Source: Effrenium voratum (lineage: Eukaryota > Sar > Dinophyceae > Suessiales > Symbiodiniaceae). Taken from it: a DNA stretch of 64,000 bases. The notes under the pieces are model-generated. The model searched no databases and had not been told where the DNA came from. It saw only the letters and a list, made by a program, of their open reading frames with translations. The DNA lies in NCBI GenBank assembly GCA_963377175.1, contig CAUJNA010000506.1, positions 124,001 through 188,000 of the forward strand. Reading direction: 5' to 3'. The translations under genes were made by a program, and so were the position numbers. Every line of letters starts with the position of its first letter. Within the stretch, counting starts at the first letter, position 1. This document shows positions 1 through 12,064 of the stretch, one piece after another.

Positions 1-472
1 GGTCCTTTTGGAAAAAATCCGAAATGGGATGGGGCGAGAGCTGAAGCTTGAGGCCAACATGAGGGGATATATATTTTTATTTATAACCCTGAGGGTGGAG
101 AGATGAAGGCAAGGGGAAGAGACTGACACAGAGGAGAGAAATGGATGCGGAAAGGGGTGGGGTCGCTTGACCCTGCTCCCAAGCATACAAAATTTGAGCG
201 CAGGTGCCTGGATTGAATTTCTTGAGGCGCGTCCCAAAACAAATGAAGCCCAAGCCTGGCGACAGCTGAAAGAGGTGATCTCCTCAGATAGAGGAATCTT
301 CTCTTGCTCGGCCAAGGGACAAACAAAACTGGCTACCTGAAGGAATTGATCAAATTTGAGAACACCTTAGACTCTTGCAGTTCCCCAAGTTCTCTTGATT
401 GGTCTCTCAATGAGCCACCTGCATCCCCACCGAGCCGCCCCATCGCCTAGGGCTTTCTACTGAGCCTCCGGC

Positions 473-1559
473 CAGTGCTGAGATCAACGTGCCCAGAAAG
501 GCGTGCAGCAATATGCCTTGGTAGCCGGAGGGAAAAAAGAAAGAAGCGACCATGCCGCCATTGGCCGAGGGGCGTGTGATGTTGTCGAAGAATTGCTGGC
601 TCTTCATGCCGTAGCCTTCGGCAAAAATGATGGGCGCGATAAAGACCAACCTGAGCCCAAACTCGGCAAGCACGTCCGAAGTGTGTTTGGTCTGTTTGTT
701 GTTTGTTCATTAATCAATTCATCACGATCGCCGAAAAACATATATGAAATGTTCATCGTTGGTGAAAACTGTTTCGACTTTTCGAAGTGTGGAATCGTTG
801 CTTGAGGCGGGAAACACAAACGAGCTTCGCCTCTAAGACTGTGGCAGCTCCAGAAACGGCACTGAAAATGATATCAAAACGATCTTCGGGAGTCAGAGGC
901 TTGCTGATCCCTCACTCCACTGTTCTGCAACCTCCTTGAATCCCACACGCTGAGTCTTGTTCACAAGCATCGCGGAAACCCAGATTTGTCTCGTCTCCGA
1001 GGCACGCGTCCTCGCCCTCCCATGCCAAGCTGCATGAACTGCTTGGCCGACATGTCTTCCAGTTTCCGGAAGGTATTCCGATTGACCTCGCGGCTCCCTT
1101 TGGGACCAAACTACTTGAGGCTCCGAACCTTCAAGGCTTTTCACATGCGAGGACCAGGGCTCACCTCCCAAGTTTGACCTTGGCTCACGGGACTTCACGG
1201 CGTAAGTTCGACACCACAGGAAAAGATGCAAAAAGCAAACAAGCAAGCGAGCAAGCCAACCGTCCAAGCAAACAACCAACCAGCCAGCCAACCAAATCCA
1301 ACCAACCAAATCCAACCAAACAAACAAATCCAACCAACCAACCATCCAATCAAACAAACAAGCAAACAAGCAAACAACCAACCAACCAAACAAACAAAAC
1401 AAACAAACAACCAAGAAAGCAAACGAACAAACAAACAAACAACCAAGCAACCAAACAACCAACCAACCAAACAAGCACTCGGCGCATGTCACCCGTGTCC
1501 TCGGGGAAGGCCACTGCCACCGCGCCCATGGCGATGCCCAGGGCGATGGTGGAAATGGC
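473..1559 (-). CDS. Na+/H+ exchanger (CPA1/NHE-like), partial, multi-exon
   Basis: Three minus-strand exons fit the membrane core of a cation/proton antiporter, which exchanges Na+ for H+ across a membrane. Exon 1559 to about 1497 reads AISTIALGIAMGAVAVAF, like the NHE helix normally preceded by a Pro-Glu motif (PPE lies just upstream in frame). Exon 650-574 reads LVFIAPIIFAEGYGM then FFDNI, matching the family segment LLPPIIFxxGY followed by FFxNI. Exon 516-473 reads ILLHAFLGTLISAL, the next helix with the GT-S signature. Joining 574 to 516 through a GC donor and an AAG acceptor keeps the frame and gives FFDNITRILLHAF. The link from the first exon to the second is not resolved, and the second may extend to about 690. 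The gene runs off the left edge, so the C terminus is missing. Family assignment rests on motif memory only. Confidence 0.6.
1236..1478. repeat. Imperfect AACC/AAAC/AAGC microsatellite
   Basis: About 240 bases built almost only of the plus-strand words aacc, aaac and aagc. All frames stay open here, producing spurious Gln/Asn/Thr/Lys-rich (plus) and Trp/Leu/Val/Cys-rich (minus) reading frames. It lies immediately downstream, in minus sense, of the first exchanger exon, so it is probably intronic. Confidence 0.85.
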
Positions 1560-1699
1560 CTCCGGCGGCTTTTCCCCGTGCGCCCAGGGCCGATCCACCC
1601 GGTCTTCGGAGGAACTGAAATGGTTTCCAGGAATGGTTTCCAGAAACGGTTTCCAGAAACGGTTTCGGACATGGTTTTCCGGTAACTTAGTTTGTTTGT

Positions 1700-3480
1700 T
1701 TTTTCAACGTAGGAAACAGTGTTTGTTGCGTGCGGAAGGCAAAAAAGGGAGCAGGAGCTGGTCCTTCAGAAACGCCCTGGGTGGATATGGAGTGTGAACT
1801 TTAATGAGGGACCCTTTGGTATTCATCATTGAGCCGGGGGTGTTTTCATGTCCGACCACTTTGGAGTTGGTTCCCTCATTTGGGATTGTCTCGAAATTTT
1901 CGGGGAGCCCTCAAGATGGGTACCCCATTTGGTTGCCTGATTCAAAACAAAAACCATGTGGTGGGCCCTCCTATTTTGACACAAATCCATCTATATGGCT
2001 GTAAACTCAATTATGGCTATGAATCTTAAAGGGGAATACCCAAAACATGATTGGTGGACATACATCCCCGTGTAAATGAAAGCTCATACCCATACAAAAG
2101 TGTGTTTGGTTGGCATCTGTTGAGCGCACCAGAATCAGCACACAAACGTGCACCACAAACAAACAACTGAAATGATGCCAGTTGTTGCTGGCCATACCCA
2201 AATGAATGCAAGTGAGTCAAGAACAAAGAGCACACAACCATTGGTGTCCTTTTTGGTAGAATAGATGGGACTGGTAAATGGGTATGGGTCAAAATTAAAC
2301 CAGCAGGGGACCGCAGGTTTTAGTCCTTGTTTCCATCTACCAACCGGGTTCCGTCTTGGGTCCTATGTTTGATGGAATAAGACCACTCCAACCCAGTTCT
2401 CCGGCCGTCAGTCAATCTTCCGCTGAGATTCCCCTTTCGCGGCCTCCGGAATCGGCCAAGACTGCTTCTGAATGACGTTGTTCACCACTAAGCAAATGGC
2501 CTGAGACAACCATTCAAGCGGGTTTGTCTCAAAATGGGGTGAGCCCAAAGATGGTTGGTTTGAGTTCCTTTGAAACCAACCACAAGGGGATTACCAAAAC
2601 AGAAGACACGCGTGAAAATTGGCCAAAGTCGACCCGCCACTCCTATGCCACGGGGCAATCATCTGGACAAGGCGTCTGTTGTGACGTGGCAGGTCCAAGA
2701 GTCCAAAGCCCTGCCGCCCGAGTCTGAGGCTGCGAGTCTGAGGCTGCGACGAGCAGGCTCACCTGACAGAAGGACATGCGCGACTTGTGGTCTCCCCTTT
2801 GTATCCGGCAAAGCAAACCTCACAGCTTTTCTTTTTCTGCCTTCCCCCATGCATTGAGCGGTACTAGGCAGTTGATATTGCGGCACCAGAGCTAGAGAGC
2901 TTTGCTCGTTGAGCACGGTCATTGCACCCCAAACCCAAGGGCTGCGCGTGAAACAGGGCTCCAAGGAAAAACGCCCGCTTTGAGGGAAAAACCTTTGGAG
3001 ACTAGCAAGAAACACAGGAACGTCCGGCCTGCCGTGCCATGCATTCGCAGAAAGGAAACCATGGAGACGTACATCACCTAGAGTCCGCTGAACTATGCTT
3101 AATGTAGAATGTCTGTTGGAAGCTGCCGTGAGAAGCCCGAGTGCCTGCAGACCCGGCAAGCCCTGAATGACGCATCAGGGAGGCATCAAGGGTGCGCGAC
3201 TGAAGTCATAGTTGCCGCTGCCGCATTGCAAAGCCTCATCTGAGGAATGCCCATCCACACCCTCCAGCATACCCAACAAACTAGCACACCTGACCCCCAT
3301 TAAAATCACGCTCACCAGAACGTAGCACTGCACAGCCCGCCACCAGTGGGGCAAACAACTCCCCAAATTCCCACAATGGAGTTGGCCAGGCCAATGATCC
3401 AGAACACAGTGGGAGCCTGTTGCACCAAGAGCGCTCAACTGATGGTCAACACGCCAACTGTTCCAGCCGTTGTGTAATTA
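1700..3480. other. Stretch without a supported gene
   Basis: No exon with a family match or a convincing AG|G...|GC frame was found. Around 2275-2330 there is a copy of a dispersed motif (tatgggtcaaaattaaacc ... ggttttagtcc) that recurs near 40440, 49395, 51310 and 56410. Open frames here are short and low-scoring. Confidence 0.5.
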
Positions 3481-3740
3481 ATAAAGCATTCCCCTTGGTC
3501 TGCTGCCGCCGCTGGGCAGCATCAACGGGATCTTCTCGCACGCGCTGAAGAACTGGTGCCAGTTGCAAGCCGCTATCCACAGCTGACAGTGAGTACATAT
3601 GCTGCCTTCATGAGCCTGCTTTACAATTTTTCAGGCATCAACTGAACTGGCACCTTGCCGGGCTGCCGAGGGAAGCACCTGCAACTTGGAAGATCGGGTC
3701 TTCAACTTGCGCTGCTGGGTCTGAGAGAGATTAGGTTTGC

Positions 3741-3808
3741 TGCACAGCCCACTGGGCCACCTCCGGGCTGCGCAAAAGCTCCTGCAGCTGCGCTGCACCT
3801 TGCGCCAT
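3741..3808 (-). CDS. Start exon of an unidentified protein, downstream of a relict spliced leader
   Basis: ATG at 3808 in a good context (acccATGG) opens MAQGAAQLQELLRSPEVAQ, a helical, coding-looking stretch. A GC donor after 3741 gives a 68-nt exon ending in phase 2; otherwise the frame stops at 3731. The ATG lies about 33 nt downstream of the relict spliced leader at 3841-3861, a normal dinoflagellate 5'UTR length. Later exons may lie at about 3720-3651 and 3552-3500 but were not resolved. The product is not recognised; the short LxxLLxSPEV pattern faintly recalls STI1-type helices, which is only a guess. Confidence 0.45.
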
Positions 3809-3840
3809 GGGTTTCCGGCCGAATGAAGCGACGAAAATGG

Positions 3841-3861
3841 ATTGAGCCAAAATAGCTTCGG
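3841..3861 (-). promoter_or_regulatory. Relict spliced-leader sequence (DinoSL-like)
   Basis: Read on the minus strand, these 21 bases match the conserved dinoflagellate spliced leader (core ATTTTGGCTCAA) at 18 of 21 positions; the mismatches are at 3841, 3854 and 3858. The leader is normally added in trans to mRNAs and is not encoded at gene starts. A genomic copy directly before a start codon is the published mark of an mRNA that was reverse-transcribed and reinserted. The leader sequence used for comparison is from memory. Confidence 0.6.
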
Positions 3862-3999
3862 GAGTCCTCCCCAAGCTCGCAGGGGATGGGAAGAGATGGC
3901 CATTCTCAAAAAGGCGTTGAACAGTTGCGTAGCTCCCTCTGCCCTTGCCCCCCAAAAGAAGTACGTCGGCAGCGCTACCCTCATATGGACAATAGCCAT

Positions 4000-6040
4000 G
4001 GGACAGCCCTAGATCGTCTGATCGCTTGGGAAAACGAAACCCAGCTCGGCGCCGCGCTAGCAGCAGGATGTCAGTGGCATCCAGGGTGAGGTCACTCATG
4101 GGGTCCGGGCCCGCCATGGCAGCAGACCGGAAAATCCACGGGGAGTGGGCAGGCAACCAAATGGGTCGGTCGGTTTTGTGGCTACTTGCTGAGATTGGTT
4201 TAAACGGAAATCTAAAGGAAACCCGCTTTTTCTTTGCCGGGGGTCCCCTCAAAAGAAACACACCCAAAATGTTCTCAAAATCGCCGGCAAATGGTTTCTT
4301 GAAGTTTGGCAAGCGGCCGGGATCAAATTCGGGGAAACGGGGCAAACCCAACGACTGCGTTTCCCGGCTTAGCTTTGCTTCTCTGCCATCCAAAGGCCAA
4401 GTTTCCTGGATTCGAGCAGAGAGTGATATGCCACAGGCTGGGTTCCAAGCAAAAAGCTGCACTGAGGCCTATGCTTGTGTGTGCATGCCTGTGAGTGGAA
4501 GCTGCAGGCATAGAATGCAGGAGGTTGCAGACATTCAGCCCAACTCAAACACCGCAAGTTGAAATGCTGCCGAGCTCCTTGGAATAGCGCGCCCGATGTG
4601 CTGCAGCGGCTTTTGTGAAATGCGTATGCAAAGCCAAGGGAGTCTGGCAACCGATTGCAACTGGCATACTGCAAGCCCCGAGGTGGTTATCGGTTGAATT
4701 CGAGCGCGGCCGATTCAACGCAGCCGCTGGCTGCTAGACAGCGCAACTCCTGCGCTTGCCTTCCCCCCTGACCTGTTCCAAAGCCGACACAAGTGTGGAT
4801 TGACCCAGGCCAAGCAGGGAAGGCAATCGCATCTGCCATCTGCTCGCTGATTGGGGTGCAAACACGTTGAGGGAACACCACAAGCAGTCTGCACATGCCC
4901 ATGGTGTCTTTCTTCGCTGGGGGTGCCACGGGTGTTCCCTCAGAGAACTCGATGGTGGGCCTGCTCCCATTTCCCTTCACTTAGCCCCAGAAGGCTTCAA
5001 CAACTCAAACAGGTCTCGAACACAAATGCTACCATGGGGAGCAAGGTCCAAGTGGCTGTTCCAACCAAGCCTGTACAACCTAAGCTAAGCTTGCAGCTTG
5101 CGCGAGAACGTCTTGTTCTGAGCACATGTACTGAGGGGAAGCGCGTTCCTGTGAAAGCAGCGTTGTCCACGAATTCGACTTCAATTCGCACGGAGAAAGT
5201 ATCATGTCGACAGCATCAAGAATTGCTGGAGCTCGACTGCAACATCCTGCAAGAGGATTCACAGGCTCCCAGTATGCAATCAAAGCTGGTAGTATCTTTA
5301 AAAACAAAACAAAAAACTAAATCAAAGCTAAAGCATCCAAATGTTATTTATGGTTTTCTGCTCCTCACTGCAATCCAATCATCAGTTCCAGCCTGCAATT
5401 GATGAGCTGCTGGACCTCTGCGACCAGCCGCGTCGGGATCGGCATCCACACCACCTGCTCTATCCCGTGATAGCCTGGGTCCCAGATGGGACAGCAGAAG
5501 TCACAGAGCAAATCGGGGGAAGCGGATTCGGGGGGAGGGAAAGGAGGGGATAGGATGACCAGCCATTGATCCTATGGTTTTTGTGCCCCCCACTAAGGGG
5601 CGGGGAGGACTTCAAAATTCGCAATAGGGGCACTGAATTGCGACTCATACGGCCTGTTAGGAGCGACTTGGGTTTGCAAACTCCCCTAACAAAACCCATG
5701 CTTCAAATGAGTCATAATCAAAACCTGGTATTAAAATGGTCTACCCAGAACCACATAAAGAATTAAGAAGATGGCCGCAACTATGTATGGCTGGGAGTCT
5801 CCCTTACTAGCCTCCATCTACCCGGGTTTGGATTGTGGCTCAAATGACGGGAGGTGGCCAAAATCGAACATCGACCCCGTCCATCACGGCCGGGTCCCTT
5901 CCTCTTTGGGGACGGGGCCTGGCCTAACGCCAAGGTGCGGGGTGAAGCAGGCGGCGTGGACTCCGGCGTGGCTGGCCAGAGCTGCCCCACCGGGGAGCCC
6001 TGCGAAGTGCTTGGAACCGACTGATATGTGGATACATGCA
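4000..6040. other. Stretch without a supported gene
   Basis: Intronic or intergenic DNA. A minus-strand frame near 4915-4790 (GMCRLLVVFPQRVC) looks mildly coding but has no clear splice borders. Bases 5725-5775 (tctacccagaaccacataaag) resemble 57435-57510, marking a dispersed repeat family. Confidence 0.4.
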
Positions 6041-6047
6041 TACTATA

Positions 6048-6225
6048 TATGTATATACCTATATATATATATAAGTATAAATATATGTATATACATACAT
6101 ATACACACCTGTGAATATATATATATATATACATGTATGTCGTTGTATAAAACATATCAGTATACATATGTTTGTCCTATGTACACTTGTGTATATATCT
6201 ATGTATATATATATATAGTTTTTGT
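6048..6225. repeat. TA/TATACA microsatellite
   Basis: Runs of tatata and tacatata words over about 180 bases. It resembles other AT-rich tracts at 17160-17215, 22200-22345, 51125-51297 and 51405-51430. Confidence 0.85.
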
Positions 6226-7739
6226 CTATGTAGTTGTTTGACGCCAAAATCAGATGTGAATAGGGTGTCCAAAGAAACCGAGTCCTGGCACATCCCTATT
6301 TGCACGGTCAGGATTGAAGGAGGGATGTGGCCTGTCAAGATGCCACACATGAGTTCTGCGAATGTCTGAAGGAACCCTCCCAAATTGGCCTCTGCCCCCG
6401 CAAAGGCCTACATGAATCACTTTTGGGTTTGTCGTCAAACTAGAGAACCCCAAAAACTGTGGCTTGCCCTTTGCCAAAAAATACGACACCCCCGCTTTGG
6501 TCCACTGGCCACGGTGGGGGGCCCCAGTCCCCAGCCTGGCGCCCAGCGTCTGCAGAACGGAGCCAGGTGCCGACAGAGGGCTGCATCTGCCAGCCGGAGG
6601 CACCTCAAACCGATGTGATCCGGCGCCCCAAAAGGCGCAGAAGAGCATCCCGGGAAGTGGGGCTTTCTGATGGGGAGAACATATTGAGCTTTGATGGGCG
6701 GCAACCAACAAGGAGAACGGATGACGTTGGATAACTGGGCGATGGAAGTAGTGCTTCCTCGATTCCAAAGCTGGCAACAGCTTCGTCCGCTCAGTCCGTT
6801 GGCCGACAAAAAGGGTCTCCCCTAGAAGACTAAGTTGGCGGCCAGAGCCTCCAAGGCGACTTGAAACCAAGGGCACGCTCAAATCAACCCCGCCCAGCTG
6901 CAAAACTACCGAGTAAAAGCCAAGTAGCTGCTGGGTGAGGCAGCATTCACTGCAGACACCTGGACTGTCATTGCACGTGCGCCCAGTCGAGCCTTGCAAA
7001 TGAAACGAGGAGTGCCGCAGAATCAGAGTCATTGGTTGAAGCCAGCCCACAAGCAGACCTTATGCTGTGTTCCTGCCCAGTTCGGCTTGGCTGCGTGCGC
7101 TTTGCGACCATACCGCGCCTCTTCCAGCTCAAATTCAATCTTGATCATGCCCTCGGAGCGCGAGCGCCGACGGACCTGCACGCTTCGAAAACAGCTCACC
7201 AGCACGCGGGAAGTGAGAGCTTTGATCAGCCAACGGCATGTTCACTGCTTTGCTTGCAGGGGGAGGTTGCTGTTGGCAACGAGCCCAGCTCCAAGTGCGC
7301 CAACCTAAGATCCAGGTTGCTTTGGGCAGGTTTGGGGAAGGTCACTGCCCTGAAGCACACAGAACCGCCAAGCCGGAAAACGGCGGGGAAGATAGCAACA
7401 CCCACTCTGCTTGAAGGGAGCTTCAAGTGCTGGGAGTTCGCAGGATAAGCACCGGCGCAGCAGCAGCAGCATAAAGCTGCATCAAGAAAGACTACAAGGA
7501 GCCAGAAGAGGATGACAAGAGGAACAGGAAGACAAAGAAGACGAGCCAGACTTTAAGAAGAGAAGGGACGAGAGGCTCGCACGTTTTCTGCCTTAGCCTG
7601 GCACAGCTTGTCGCCTCACAGAAGGCTGATTTGGGGGCAAGGCTTATTCGGTTCAGACACTGCCCGGTGGTCCTTTCGAATGGTCGCAAAAAGCAAGAAT
7701 CCCCTCAACAAATTACACCAGCATAGACCCCAGATAGCA

Positions 7740-8300
7740 CACCACGGCTACGAACCATGACGCAGCATCACAATGGTTCCCGCGGCATGATGATGATGTT
7801 GACAGCATCTTGGTGATGTTGACAGCATCATGAAAATACCACAGCTACTCAGCATAGTGCGCTACATAGACGCGCAAACAACGCCCTAGTGAGTCCATCA
7901 GCAAAACCATGATGTTGACAGGATGATGCTGATACACCAGCCACGAACGATTCCGCGCTACATATCTAGCAGAAAAAAGGCAGAGACGGCGTCCTGATGA
8001 GTTCGACAGCATCACGATGATGCGGACAGCATCATGGTGACGCTCACAGCATCATGGTGATGGCAAAGGCAGCATCCTGATGACGCCACAGCCACGAATC
8101 ATCTTGCGACAGTGTAACGCGGCATCGCAGCGATTGCAGCAGCATCATAACGTGGTTGACAACATCATGATGATACACCAGCCACGAACCATTACGCGGG
8201 ACAGGTAGAGAAGCAGCAACATCCGAATCGGTTCAACAGCATCATGATGCTGCTGACAGCATCATGATGCTCCGGCCAGCATCATGATGATGCGACAGCC
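7740..8300. repeat. Degenerate CATGATG-type minisatellite
   Basis: Repeated blocks of the form gacagcatcatgatgatg, alternating with cagccacgaacca-type words, about 30-60 bases apart and diverged. It passes into the next minisatellite near 8.3 kb. No coding potential is apparent. Confidence 0.7.
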
Positions 8301-8439
8301 ACGATACCCCAAACAGCACCTGCCCTAGCACCCTGCCGTCACGTTCTGTCACCAGCACCTGAACCGAACACCCCCAAAGTGCATGCCCCCTAGCTCCCAG
8401 CCGTCGATCTTGCAAAACAATTTCCCTTCTTCATTAGAA

Positions 8440-9300
8440 GTCTATGGTTTCCAGTTGTCTGGGAAATAAGCCCACTCCAACAGCAACACAAAACAGCACC
8501 TGCACCACCACCCCAAACTGCATGCCCCCTAGCACCCGCCGGCAATCTCCAAAAATTGCGCCCACAACGTCAGCAGCACCTCAAACAGCACCACAGAAAG
8601 TACCCCAAAACAGCTGCATCAGCTCCCCAAACTGCATGCGGCCATCAATCTTGCAAGAATGCGCCTGCACCATCACCAGCACCCCAAACAGCACCCCAAA
8701 CTGAGTGTGCCGCCCCGCTGTCCATCAGCGCCTTAACAGCACAGGCACCAGCACCTTAATCAGCACCGCAAACTGCATGCCCCCTAGCACCCGTCCGTCA
8801 ATCTCGCAAAACAGCACCTCCACCAACACTCCAAACTACATGCCCCGTATCTCGCAAAGCGGCACCGCCACCAGCACCCGAAACTGCATGACCCCTAGCG
8901 CCCGGCCGTCAATCTCGCAAAACAGCACCTCCACCAACACTCCAAACTACATGCCCCCTATCTCGCAAAGCGGCATCCACCAGCGCCCGAAACTGCATGC
9001 CCCCTAGCAACCCGCCGTCAATCTTGCAAAACAGCATCCACCAGCACCCCAAACTACATGACCCCTAGCACTTGGCCGTCAATCTCGCCAAAACAGCACC
9101 TCCACCAACACCCCAAACTGCATGCCCCCTAGCACCCGGCCGTCAATCTCGCAAAGCGGCACCTCCACCAGCACTGCGAACTGCATGCCCAGTAGCACCC
9201 GGCCGTCAAGCTCGCAAAACAGCACCTCCACCAGCACCCCAAACTGCATGCCGCCCAGCACCCGGCCCTCAATCTCGCAAATCACTTTCCCTTCTTTATT
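8440..9300. repeat. Roughly 60-bp minisatellite array
   Basis: About a dozen diverged copies of a unit containing aactgcatgccccctagca, cccggccgtcaatctcgcaa and acagcacctccaccagca. The segment tttcccttcttcattagaag at 8421 recurs at 9288 (one mismatch) at the other end, so the array is bracketed by a longer direct repeat. Open frames here reflect composition only. Confidence 0.85.
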
Positions 9301-9623
9301 AGAAGTTAGAACCCCTATAGCTTTCAGCTATCTGGGGAAAAACCCTCGTGACCACTCATCAAACTCCCCCTCATTCAAACTCCCCCTCAACCAAAAAGTG
9401 AGTTTCCCACCAAGCTGACGAAGCAGCCTTGTTCGGACTTGTCAACCATCCTGCCCTGGTGGCCATGGCAATGCCAAGAAACCCAAGAAATAACCACCAC
9501 CCCTTCGGAAGACACACAGAACTTGCAAAGAAAAAAGTTCTTGAAGTTCGGTTTGGTCCAGTGGCGAATGAGAATCCTTCAGACACAGCCGCCCAACCGC
9601 CCAACCGCCAAACCCCGCCGCGC

Positions 9624-9674
9624 CTGGGAGCTCTCGCCCTCGCTAGACATGGCGCTCTCTACCAAGCCCTCGGC
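9624..9674 (-). CDS. Candidate short exon, product unknown
   Basis: A 51-nt phase-0 exon (AEGLVESAMSSEGESSQ) lies between a ctcgccag acceptor and a GC donor. This is the same border type seen in the recognised genes nearby. Its GC-rich third positions differ from the flanks. No family can be named. Confidence 0.35.
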
Positions 9675-9740
9675 CTGGCGAGAGCGCCCGGGCCGCGTGC
9701 GCGGGGCTCGCAAAAGGGTCATAGAGTTTTTGCGGTTTCC

Positions 9741-9857
9741 ATGTGGCCATGGGTCAAAAGCCAAATCGTACCCCCAATAAACATCCCAATCACTAAAATA
9801 TGCTGAAATGGGTGGTGAAGTCACCCACCCTAAAATGGTGCCATTGGTTTTGACCCG
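9741..9857. mobile_element. MITE-like element, TGGGTCAAAA/TTTTGACCC inverted ends (copy 1)
   Basis: Starts atgtggccatgggtcaaaa and ends ggttttgaccc, so the ends are inverted repeats. The interior (acatcccaatc, actaaaatatg, aaatgggtggtgaa) is shared with the copies near 16.8, 30.1 and 52.6 kb. Confidence 0.6.
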
Positions 9858-10224
9858 GGAACTCAAATTCTGGAATCCAAAGGATGCATCAAGAAACATG
9901 GGGAGCCGAATGAGCGTGTTGCAGCGCCGCAGTGGCTGGCTTGAATGGAAACCAAAACGACCGTGAATGGAAACCACGAAAAAGAAAGGGCCCTCATCAA
10001 TGGATGGACAACTTTCATGTGCTTGTCTTCAACGAAAATGTTCCGGATGATCTCGCACGCACGTTCGCAGCTTTCAGGATTCCTGCAACAGGTCTGGTGC
10101 CTGCTCAAAAGTCGTCCTAGTACAAAACAGTTTTTCTGAAATCCCGGGTTTCTCAGCCAACATTGGCGACTTCGACATCTACACCACACTTGATTAGCTC
10201 GTTCCGGGTCTCTGTGGTATCGGG

Positions 10225-10475
10225 GTCGTGTGTCTGTGTGTGTCTGCTGTATTTGTGTGGGTTTGTGGGTGTGTGTGTGTGTGTGGGTGTGTCTGCGTGT
10301 CTGGGTGTGTGAGTGTGTGGGTGTGTCGGTGTGTGGGTGTGTGTGTGTGTGTGGGTGTGTGGGCGTGTGGGTGTGCGTCTGTGTGTCCGTGCATGTGAGT
10401 TTGTGCGTTGTTTGTGCGTCTGCAGGTTTGCACGTGTCTCTGCAAAGGTGTGTGTGTGTGTGTGTGCGTTGTAAG
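10225..10475. repeat. GT-rich microsatellite
   Basis: Interrupted (gt)n with gtgtgg and gtgtct variants over about 250 bases. The long Thr/His-rich minus frames across it are artefacts. Confidence 0.85.
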
Positions 10476-11319
10476 TTAAACATTCATGCTCAAGACAATG
10501 AAGTAAATCAATGCCACATCCAGCCAGGCGCACCCCTCTCGGAAAATCGCGAGAAAGGTATTGACAATGCTCATCCTGCCTTGCGATTCAAAGCCTGAGG
10601 CCCTCATTCCCCTTATGCGAACTCCTACTACTGCAAATGGCCCAAAGGTAATATGGAATCTGTGGATGGACGAACTCCTGCACCACTTGAGATGGATGAA
10701 ACCTATAAATGATGGAATAAATCGCCTACCAACAGTTGCAATACTTTGTCCATCCACATCATCACTGCAAAAATGAAACCTTTGCTGGAGCACTGCTGTT
10801 TGACGTGAATATGACATGCCTAACTCTTGCCTCCGTGCTCGGAGATGCCGTGATCGACTTGTCAGTCTCTGTGGTCACTGTGGCAAGAGTCTTGTCCACC
10901 TCCTTGTCCTCTCCGTCCTCTTTGTCCTCCTTATCCTCCTTGTCCTTGTCTGAGCAGGATGCCTCTGTCGCAGTGTCCTTCGCACAGCAGTTGGAAGTTC
11001 ACACTCACAGGGTTGATTGCTCTAACTGGAACCATCCAATACATACATTATCTCAAATCGTAACCTGCACTAACCAAAACTCTCTGGAAATGTGTGCTTC
11101 CTGACTTCCACCTGTATGCAAGTAGCACATGTTGGGCCAGCTCTCGGTTCTCTCACAGAATTTTGTCCCAAACCACAACACCTCAGGGCACTACTTCCCA
11201 CAGGGATCCTTACATTATACACCTAAACATTCCCTTAATTTTGTTGAAAAAACAACATGTTTCAAATGGTTGCAAAATCTTTTAAGGAGCCCTGTTCCCA
11301 AGTACTTGAGCAAGCGAAC

Positions 11320-11425
11320 CTGCCTCTGTGCTTGGCGTGACTGCCGGCTTTTCAGCCGCGGCATGTTGCTTCGTGACCGGCGGCGAAGGCTTGGCCGCCT
11401 GCACCGAGAGGGTCTCAGTGGGCTC
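11320..11425 (-). CDS. Candidate exon, Pro/Thr/Ala/Lys-rich
   Basis: A 106-nt minus-strand exon from a ttccaag acceptor to a GT donor (gcag|gttcgc) reads EPTETLSVQAAKPSPP followed by Lys/Ala/Pro-rich sequence. The composition suggests a disordered linker. No family is recognised. Confidence 0.35.
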
Positions 11426-12064
11426 CTTGGAACTTGCAAATCGGCGCAGTCCCAGGTTTATCTAACCCTATGGATAACGAATTAACTGTAGAGTCAATAA
11501 TGGTTGACTCTGGTATTCACTCCTTTTCCCAACAAACTGGCCCTTCAATCGGCCCCCGGGTAGCAGATTGAATTTTTCGAAAGCATTGGCCATCTTTTTG
11601 TTGTGCTCCTTGACATTGTTTGGCTTGTACCTCTCATTTGCCTTCCGTTTGTCTAACGAGTGTGCCCCCATGTCATCACCATTACTGTAGACAAAATGCC
11701 CTTGGTATTCAACAGCAGCTGAGCCGCGCATAGCTGGTGCTCCAGACTGGTGCTAGAACCCGTGCAGCTCGAATCCTGCGAACACGTCGATCTGGACTCG
11801 CCCAAAACGGAATCTGGTTGAAAGACCTGGCTAGAGGTGTTCCTGTTTTTCCTGGGGCTGGTTTTAGCCTCACTTGGACCAGTTGCCTATTGGCTCTGAT
11901 TGGGCGGTAGTTGGGAGTTGCTCGGGGTTTGCTTCATTTAGGGGGGTTTAGGCTGGATTAGATCTTCATGAGGTTCCCTTCGCCTGAATCAACCCCAAAC
12001 CAACCAACCAACCACCAGCCAGGTTTGAAACCAGACCTAAAAGAAAACAGCCCTAGGAAAAAAA

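Noticed and set aside
1174..1797. Gln/Asn/Lys-rich plus-strand frame
   Set aside because: Low-complexity AACC/AAAC repeat; the opposite strand carries a real exchanger exon at its right end.
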